A stretch of DNA of 9,099 nucleotides. Origin: Caldifarciminota bacterium UBA3073. GTDB lineage: Bacteria; Hydrothermota; UBA3073. The first letter of the stretch is position 1; each line of letters starts with the position of its first letter. The position numbers and the translations under genes were made by a program. Under the pieces are notes generated by a model. It saw only the letters and a list, made by a program, of their open reading frames with translations, ran no database searches and was not told the origin of the DNA. The stretch spans positions 37,087 through 46,185 of the forward strand of contig DFBT01000029.1 in assembly GCA_002366725.1 (NCBI GenBank). Direction: 5' to 3'. This document shows, in pieces, positions 5,287 through 9,099 of the stretch.

Positions 5287-5326
5287 CCTGCCTGCCCATA
5301 CGGGTCCGTAGGGACCGGTAGGCAGG
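5287..5326. repeat. 40-bp composite palindrome
   Basis: CCTGCCTGCC (5287-5296) and GGTAGGCAGG (5317-5326) are the exact halves of the 8711-8730 palindrome. They are split at the centre by the 20 bases CATACGGGTCCGTAGGGACC. That inner piece has its own small stems (TACGG/CCGTA or GGTCC/GGACC) and a relative inside the 1565-1623 element. Confidence 0.8.
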
Positions 5327-5377
5327 AAAGAGAATATAAGAGAACTTTTCTGAAATACAAAAGATAACATCCCTTTT

Positions 5378-5383
5378 TATAAT
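5378..5383 (+). promoter_or_regulatory. Possible -10 box for pgpA
   Basis: A perfect TATAAT ends 25 bases before the pgpA ATG. No -35 match is evident at 16-18 bases upstream, so this is weak. If used, the leader would be short and without a Shine-Dalgarno, as at gltX. Confidence 0.3.
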
Positions 5384-5408
5384 TTCATCCTGAACTCCAC
5401 AGTTTTTA

Positions 5409-5861
5409 ATGGTTAAAAAATGGTTTGAGATAACGCTCGGGACGGGTTTTTTCACGGGGTATCTTCCCCTCGCCCCAGCAACTTGGGGCAGCGGGCTCGC
5501 GCTCCTTATCTTCTTCCTCATTCCGAAGCTCGTATGGCTGCAATCGCTCATCATCATCCTTTTGTTCTTTTACGGTGTTTATCTGTCAGGTAAGCTGGAG
5601 GAGCTGTGGGGAAAAGACGCGAGGAGGATAGTGATAGATGAGGTATGTGGGATGTTCCTGTCTCTCTTCCTTCTGTCCTGGAATTGGAAGATCGGCATAA
5701 TTGGCTTTCTTCTTTTTCGTTTCTTCGACATCGTAAAGCCGTTCCCCATAAGGAGATCACAGGTTCTTCCCGGTGGCTGGGGGATTATGATAGACGATGT
5801 GATCGCCGCTTTTTATACGAACATCGTCTTGAGGATTATAATTCTGTTCTTTCGTTGGTAG
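5409..5861 (+). CDS. pgpA: Phosphatidylglycerophosphatase A
   Basis: Removes phosphate from phosphatidylglycerophosphate to give phosphatidylglycerol, in the inner membrane. The 150-residue length is typical of PgpA. The family motifs are present: GTGFFTGYLPLAPATWGS (11-28), DEVCG (77-81), FRFFDIVKP (103-111) and LPGGWGIMIDDVIAA (120-134). Acidic residues in these motifs (Asp77, Glu78, Asp107, Asp129, Asp130) probably bind the metal. Hydrophobic stretches at about 30-60, 83-106 and 131-148 fit a small integral membrane enzyme. No clear Shine-Dalgarno precedes the ATG, and there is no competing upstream start in the same frame. The gene ends 2 bp before the lipoprotein gene, so the two are probably one transcript and may be translationally coupled. 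Confidence 0.93.
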   Translation: MVKKWFEITLGTGFFTGYLPLAPATWGSGLALLIFFLIPKLVWLQSLIIILLFFYGVYLSGKLEELWGKDARRIVIDEVCGMFLSLFLLSWNWKIGIIGFLLFRFFDIVKPFPIRRSQVLPGGWGIMIDDVIAAFYTNIVLRIIILFFRW

Positions 5862-5863
5862 CT

Positions 5864-7216
5864 ATGCGTCGATTATCTCCATATCTACTTCTTCTTTTCC
5901 TTTCCGGTTGTGCTCCTCGGTTCATATATTACACCTCACCCCTTCCAGGTGTTACATCGGTTTTAGAGACCCCCGAATTTTGGATAGAGAAATTGCCCCA
6001 CCCCGATAGCGTTCTTCTGAGCGGTCGGGGCATAAGGGCACTAAATCGGGAGACCGCAGAGAGGGGAACCTATTTTGATGTATTGGAAAAGGATACGATT
6101 ATTTATGGAGGCGATTTAAAAGATGCCCTTTATAAACAGTTGAGAAGGATTAAATCCAAAAACAGGGTTTCACACACGGGTTTACCCCTTTCTCAAAGTT
6201 TCTGGCGGGAGATTGAAGAGAAGATGGACCTCGGGAATATAGCCGATACGATATCCCCGTCATACGGAATAACGCTGAAGGGGCTCCACTTAAGGGCACT
6301 GCCGACAAATGAGGTGGCGGTAAGTTCGAGGTCCTGTGAGTTCGACAAATTTCAGGTTACATCCGTAAGACCGTTCGAACCGGTACTCATTCTGCACAGG
6401 AGCCGTGAAAAGGACTGGCTCTATGTAAAATGCAGTATAGCGGAGGGCTGGGTTGCCGCGGAAGATATTGCGAGGTGTATGAGGGATACGGTAGCTTCCT
6501 TCCTGGATACACCCTTTGTTGTCGTAACAGCGCAGGAGATTGCACTTTACGGTGACAGGGACCTCGAAGAGTTTCTTATGTGGTTGCCCATGGGCACACG
6601 GGTGAAACTCGGAGAAATTCACTCCGGGGAGACTATCTCCGTCATTATGCCCATTAAAGGTATCGACGGTAAACTCGGCTTTCGGGAAGCCTTCCTCTTG
6701 AACAATGCGGATGTACACCTCGGCTATTTACCCTATACTCAAAGGAATATAATCAATCAGGCATTCAGGTTGCTATCCTTCCCCTATGGTCGTGGAGGGA
6801 CCTGGAACGCGGACGACTGCTCGGGCACGATCCTCAGGATATTTTCCTGTTTTGGTATAAACCTGCCGCGAAACTCGCGGGAACAACTGGGAGCGGGACT
6901 ACGATTGACGTCTTTCGGTAAAAATACAAAAACCAAGGAGAGAACGAGGGCACTGTATCGGGCTGTCCCCGGAATTACAATACTTGGTTGGCCCGGACAT
7001 ATAATGTTCTATCTCGGAGAATATGCGGGGCGGCACTATTGCCTGCAAAATATTTGGGGTATGAAGAAGAGAAGGTGGTTCACCGAGGATTTTCTCTATA
7101 TCGGAAAGACAGTGGTATCAGACCTCTCCCTCGGGAGGGGTAGCAGGAGGGGCTCACTTCTCGAGAGATTAACTAAAGTAAGGGTTGTGTTGCCCATTAA
7201 TATGTCAAGCGAATAA
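5864..7216 (+). CDS. Lipoprotein with SH3-like and NlpC/P60 (C40) peptidase domains
   Basis: Probable peptidoglycan peptide hydrolase anchored as a lipoprotein in the envelope. The 450-residue product begins MRRLSPYLLLLFLSGC, a lipoprotein signal with lipobox LSGC and Cys16 as the anchor. Residues about 30-125 resemble the N-terminal stabilising region seen in the large NlpC/P60 proteins. About 135-205 looks SH3-like (LHLRALPTN, KDWLYVK, EGWVAAEDI), with a second SH3-like stretch at about 215-290. The C-terminal NlpC/P60 domain has the catalytic Cys319 in NADDCSGT (315-322) and His379 in GHIMFYLG (378-385). The third polar site is probably Gln395 in LQNIWG, where His is commoner. These features fit gamma-D-glutamyl-diamino acid endopeptidases. 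The start at 5864 gives the signal peptide; the open frame extends back to 5645 but would overlap pgpA and bury the signal. No good Shine-Dalgarno. Confidence 0.88.
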   Translation: MRRLSPYLLLLFLSGCAPRFIYYTSPLPGVTSVLETPEFWIEKLPHPDSVLLSGRGIRALNRETAERGTYFDVLEKDTIIYGGDLKDALYKQLRRIKSKNRVSHTGLPLSQSFWREIEEKMDLGNIADTISPSYGITLKGLHLRALPTNEVAVSSRSCEFDKFQVTSVRPFEPVLILHRSREKDWLYVKCSIAEGWVAAEDIARCMRDTVASFLDTPFVVVTAQEIALYGDRDLEEFLMWLPMGTRVKLGEIHSGETISVIMPIKGIDGKLGFREAFLLNNADVHLGYLPYTQRNIINQAFRLLSFPYGRGGTWNADDCSGTILRIFSCFGINLPRNSREQLGAGLRLTSFGKNTKTKERTRALYRAVPGITILGWPGHIMFYLGEYAGRHYCLQNIWGMKKRRWFTEDFLYIGKTVVSDLSLGRGSRRGSLLERLTKVRVVLPINMSSE

Positions 7217-7287
7217 CACAGCAACCTCATTAAATTAATTATAAAAGATTCAACACCAGTGAAGTTGCTTACACTATATTGATCCCA

Positions 7288-7409
7288 GTCATTGCGAGGG
7301 ACGAAGTCCCGAAGCAATCTCTATACAAGGAAGTACCGTGTAACGAAGAACAACGATAATATTAAGCATGAGATTGCTTCGCCTCGAAGAAATCGAGGCT
7401 CGCAATGAC
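7288..7409. repeat. Paired ATTGC elements in opposite orientation
   Basis: The unit 7288-7320 begins GTCATTGCGAG and ends GAAGCAATCT, with an inner GGGAC/GTCCC stem. A second unit at 7371-7409 begins AGATTGCTTCG and ends CTCGCAATGAC, with an inner GCCTCGA/TCGAGGC stem around AGAAA. The outermost GTCATTGCGAG and CTCGCAATGAC are exact inverted repeats bounding 122 bp. It is the same family as 5123-5210. Similar sequences are widespread in bacterial genomes as unexplained intergenic repeats. Confidence 0.75.
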
Positions 7410-7524
7410 ACACATCATTATTTCTGGAACATCTTTTTACATTTCTTCCATTTACCCAAAGGAATTTTTTATAAATCTCCCCCACAGAAGAGTATTTTTG
7501 TATCAACATAGAGTCTAAACTTAT

Positions 7525-7564
7525 AAAAAAAAGGGCCACCCCATTTTATACGCGGTGGCCCTTT
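7525..7564 (-). terminator. Intrinsic terminator of the sorting-domain gene
   Basis: On the - strand, GGGCCACC and GGTGGCCC form a perfect 8-bp GC-rich stem, extended by three A-T pairs, around a 13-base loop. A run of eight T follows (A-run 7525-7532 on the + strand). The hairpin begins 36 bases after the stop codon, a textbook arrangement. Confidence 0.9.
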
Positions 7565-7600
7565 GTGATAGATAAATTGAAATTTCAAGCCGTGTTTGCT

Positions 7601-8662
7601 TTAACGAAGTAATATCATCTTACTCGTTCTGGACACCTCCCCGGTCTCTATCCGATAAAGATATATTCCTCCAGGTAGGTCGGAGGCATCCCATCTCACG
7701 GTCTTCGCACTCTTTGTCTGCCATCCGTCTACAAGCGTTGTTATCTTCTCGCCTACCAAGTTGAATACATCCAATTTTACATATGCATCTCGAGCAAGGG
7801 TGTAATTTATTTCTGTTGTCGTGGTAAAGGGATTGGGGTAATTCCGCAGTTCAAAATTTTGTGTTAATAGTTCGTCCTCTGAGATGCCGGTCGTAAAGTA
7901 AGAGAGTCGTGTAAACATATCGGCGGTGGTAAAGTTGGGGTTGGTCTCCCCTGGATAACTTTTGATAGACACAATCTGTCCGTAGTTCTCCGCAAAAAAC
8001 GGATAAGAGAGCCAACCCGTGGTATCACTGGTCACCGGTGTTCCCATAACATAGACCGTGGTTATCATGGTATCGTACTGCTGTATTCTCAGACAGTCGA
8101 ACGAACCATACGGAATGTTGACCGTCCCCCATGCATCAACCAGGTTGTGTATTCTCATCTCCATCACAATTTCCATCAGCTCTATCGCCTGGCGAAAGAC
8201 TGAATGCATATACCAGCTGTTTTGATAACCAATGGGAAGGGGCCAGACCATGGGTTCATCATAAACCATTGTCATAGTCGATCCGGGGGCGACGGTGCCC
8301 ATTCCAAGTGAGGTCATCGCATTAGTTGTGAGTCTGGAGTATATATAGCCTATTGCACTGTCCTTATAGGTTTCAACCTGTTTACTGACGAGATTCGCAG
8401 TGGGGAAAGAGTCTGCAAATGGGGTCTCTGCCTTGTCGACGATCCAAGAATCGTAGGATTCCTCGGTTACCTGGGATGAAAAATTCCAGGTCCTTCCTCC
8501 CCCGGGGGTACCCAGATCCACATCGACACTGTTGGCTTCATCGTATACGGTATAGGTCCCGACCTGATGGGGTATATTATCCGATGTTATGGTTATCTGA
8601 CCGTATACGGTGGATAACATAACGAGGATTGTACCGAATACAACTCTCACATTTCTCTGCAT
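7601..8662 (-). CDS. Secreted protein with C-terminal type IX (Por) sorting domain
   Basis: The 353-residue product starts MQRNVRVVFGTILVMLSTVYG, a Sec signal peptide with likely cleavage near residue 21, giving QITITSDN. The middle (about 25-265) is rich in Thr, Ser, Tyr and Gly with few charged residues, like an extracellular beta protein; I recognise no enzyme domain. The last 85 or so residues carry the sorting domain: NFELRNYPNPFTTTTEINYT, then LARDAYVKLDVFNLVGEKI, DLPGGIYLYRI and the end SKMILLR. In Bacteroidota this type directs export by the type IX system and anchoring at the surface. The start at 8662 follows AGGAGG; the longer frame from 8707 adds 15 residues before the signal and is unlikely. 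The gene is alone, with its own terminator. Its substrate or partner is unknown. Confidence 0.85.
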   Translation of the reverse strand: MQRNVRVVFGTILVMLSTVYGQITITSDNIPHQVGTYTVYDEANSVDVDLGTPGGGRTWNFSSQVTEESYDSWIVDKAETPFADSFPTANLVSKQVETYKDSAIGYIYSRLTTNAMTSLGMGTVAPGSTMTMVYDEPMVWPLPIGYQNSWYMHSVFRQAIELMEIVMEMRIHNLVDAWGTVNIPYGSFDCLRIQQYDTMITTVYVMGTPVTSDTTGWLSYPFFAENYGQIVSIKSYPGETNPNFTTADMFTRLSYFTTGISEDELLTQNFELRNYPNPFTTTTEINYTLARDAYVKLDVFNLVGEKITTLVDGWQTKSAKTVRWDASDLPGGIYLYRIETGEVSRTSKMILLR

Positions 8663-8666
8663 AGTC

Positions 8667-8672
8667 CCTCCT
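8667..8672 (-). promoter_or_regulatory. Ribosome binding site that fixes the sorting-domain protein start
   Basis: AGGAGG on the - strand lies four bases before the ATG at 8662. It is the strongest Shine-Dalgarno in the window and supports MQRNV as the start over the in-frame ATG at 8707. Confidence 0.8.
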
Positions 8673-8701
8673 TTCTTCCCACCCGGTATTGTCAAAAACA
8701 T

Positions 8702-8745
8702 AACCACAGACCTGCCTGCCGGTAGGCAGGGAACACAGAGGATTA
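8702..8745. repeat. CACAGAG-type repeat split by the palindrome
   Basis: AACCACAGA (8702-8710) and GAACACAGAGGATTA (8731-8745) flank the palindrome. Joined they read AACCACAGAGAACACAGAGG, a continuous ACAGAG repeat with a 10-bp period. Confidence 0.8.
8711..8730. repeat. 20-bp palindrome nested in another repeat
   Basis: CCTGCCTGCCGGTAGGCAGG has perfect 7-bp arms; the next pair is G opposite T, a wobble in RNA. It is the reference copy for the family. It lies about 40 bases upstream of the ribosome binding site of the - strand gene, so it may sit in its leader or promoter. Confidence 0.9.
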
Positions 8746-8791
8746 AAGAATAATAAAGAATCGCAGGAGATTTTCATCCCTCCCCTCCCTG

Positions 8792-8820
8792 CCCCGTTAG
8801 ATGTTTACTATCTAACGGGG
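8792..8820. repeat. CCCCGTTAGAT hairpin
   Basis: CCCCGTTAGAT (8792-8802) and ATCTAACGGGG (8810-8820) are perfect 11-bp arms with a 7-base loop. It is related to 1639-1707 through the CCCCGTTA/TAACGGGGTGAA ends. No T-run follows on either strand, so it is not an obvious terminator. Confidence 0.75.
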
Positions 8821-8893
8821 TGAATGACCTCTTATCTCAAGATCCATATGGACAGAGACCTGGTCGAGACTTTTTTTATTTTAAAAGAACTTA

Positions 8894-8916
8894 TTCAACA
8901 GGGACTTGTACGAGAC
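8894..8916 (-). repeat. GTCTCGT...CCCTGTTGAA repeat, right copy
   Basis: TTCAACAGGGACTT followed by GTACGAGAC is the reverse complement of 132-154 with two mismatches. Confidence 0.65.
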
Positions 8917-9037
8917 TCTTAAAAGACTATTTTCTTATTTGAAAAATTTACTTTATCTCAAGACCCGTTCCAAAGGATCTGTATGGAATGGATACGGAAC
9001 CGTAAAGATAGAACCAATCTTTTTATCCCATCTATTA

Positions 9038-9067
9038 AACCGCAGAGTACGCAGAGGGCTCAGAGAA
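9038..9067 (+). repeat. GCAGAG repeat with 10-bp period
   Basis: AACCGCAGAGTACGCAGAGG continues as GCTCAGAGAA, giving three CAGAG units in 10-base phase. It resembles the CACAGAG repeat at 8702-8745 and the GGACGCAGAT units, all of which have the spacing of one DNA helical turn. Confidence 0.7.
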
Positions 9068-9099
9068 TTTTTGAATTTTGATTCCTGACTGCCCTGCCT

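Larger units (their letters stand above)
5073..5408. other. Repeat-filled spacer between tyrS and pgpA
   Basis: No gene is supported. It carries an ATTGCTTCG...CGCAATGAC element with tandemly multiplied arms (5123-5210), an inverted GGACGCAGAT-type repeat (5245-5264) and a 40-bp composite palindrome (5287-5326). A TATAAT (5378-5383) lies 25 bases before the pgpA start. Confidence 0.75.
7217..7600. other. Convergent spacer with repeats and a terminator
   Basis: This lies between the ends of the lipoprotein gene (+) and the sorting-domain gene (-). It contains the paired ATTGC element (7288-7409) and, nearest the - strand gene, its terminator (7525-7564). I see no gene and no clear terminator for the + strand operon; the + reading of the hairpin has only TTTG after it. 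Confidence 0.75.
8663..9099. other. Repeat-filled region upstream of the sorting-domain gene
   Basis: No gene is supported. From left to right it has the ribosome binding site, a CACAGAG repeat split by a palindrome (8702-8745), a CCCCGTTAGAT hairpin (8792-8820), a CCATATGG motif (8844-8851), the inverted GTCTCGT repeat (8894-8916) and a GCAGAG repeat (9038-9067). The last bases (CCTGACTGCCCTGCCT) may be the start of another palindrome cut by the window end. I see no convincing promoter for the - strand gene. Confidence 0.7.

Noticed and set aside
5003..5557. A 184-residue - strand open frame over the tyrS-pgpA spacer
   Set aside because: It overlaps the ends of both genes, and its middle is the translated tandem repeat (ARDVIARDVIAR, RSNPRSNPRSN).
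5645..5863. N-terminal extension of the lipoprotein open frame
   Set aside because: It overlaps pgpA almost entirely in another frame and would bury the clear lipoprotein signal peptide that begins at 5864.
8663..8707. Fifteen extra N-terminal residues on the sorting-domain protein
   Set aside because: The AGGAGG site four bases before 8662 and the signal peptide starting MQRNV favour the shorter form.
8792..8820. Hairpin considered as a terminator
   Set aside because: The stem is strong, but no T-run follows on either strand and it has a repeat relative at 1639-1707.
8906..9088. A 60-residue + strand open frame
   Set aside because: It runs through two repeat families, has no ribosome binding site, and its composition looks like translated repeats.

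Overview
The window carries six intact protein genes separated by intergenic spaces that are almost entirely made of short repeats. Five genes lie on the + strand: a 6-phosphofructokinase of the pyrophosphate-using type, glutamyl-tRNA synthetase (gltX), tyrosyl-tRNA synthetase (tyrS), phosphatidylglycerophosphatase A (pgpA) and a lipoprotein with SH3-like and NlpC/P60 peptidase regions. One gene on the - strand, convergent with these, encodes a secreted protein with a C-terminal sorting domain of the type IX secretion kind. The sorting domain, the AGA/AGG/ATA-leaning codon use of gltX and tyrS, and the dense small palindromic repeats suggest an uncultured bacterium of the FCB group or a neighbouring candidate phylum (candidate division WOR-3 would fit). 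This assignment is inference; there is no rRNA marker here.

Layout: 1-295 repeat debris and the phosphofructokinase leader; 296-1543 phosphofructokinase; 1544-1902 nested repeats plus a likely gltX promoter; 1903-3348 gltX; 3349-3899 a 367-bp element with inverted ends holding the wreck of a GxxExxY-family gene, then more repeats; 3900-5072 tyrS; 5073-5408 repeats; 5409-5861 pgpA; 5864-7216 the NlpC/P60 lipoprotein, 2 bp after pgpA; 7217-7600 repeats and a - strand terminator; 7601-8662 (-) the sorting-domain protein; 8663-9099 repeats only.

The genes cover central carbon flux (phosphofructokinase), translation (gltX, tyrS) and the cell envelope (pgpA, lipoprotein, secreted protein). Only pgpA and the lipoprotein look co-transcribed; the others are separated by 336-551 bp of repeats.

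The most interesting content is the repeats. A palindrome of about 20 bp (type CCTGCCTGCCGGTAGGCAGG) occurs in full, partial or expanded form about nine times. Four copies sit inside another recognisable sequence, and removing exactly the palindrome restores that sequence: the reading frame of a GxxExxY gene (3427-3446) and three copies of other 10-bp-period repeats (1565-1623, 3837-3856, 8711-8730). This suggests that a tiny hairpin element inserts cleanly, without target duplication, into genes and into other repeats. A second repeat family (GGACGCAGAT units) forms the 5' end of the GxxExxY gene and the inverted ends of the region around it, linking that nuclease-like family to the repeat.
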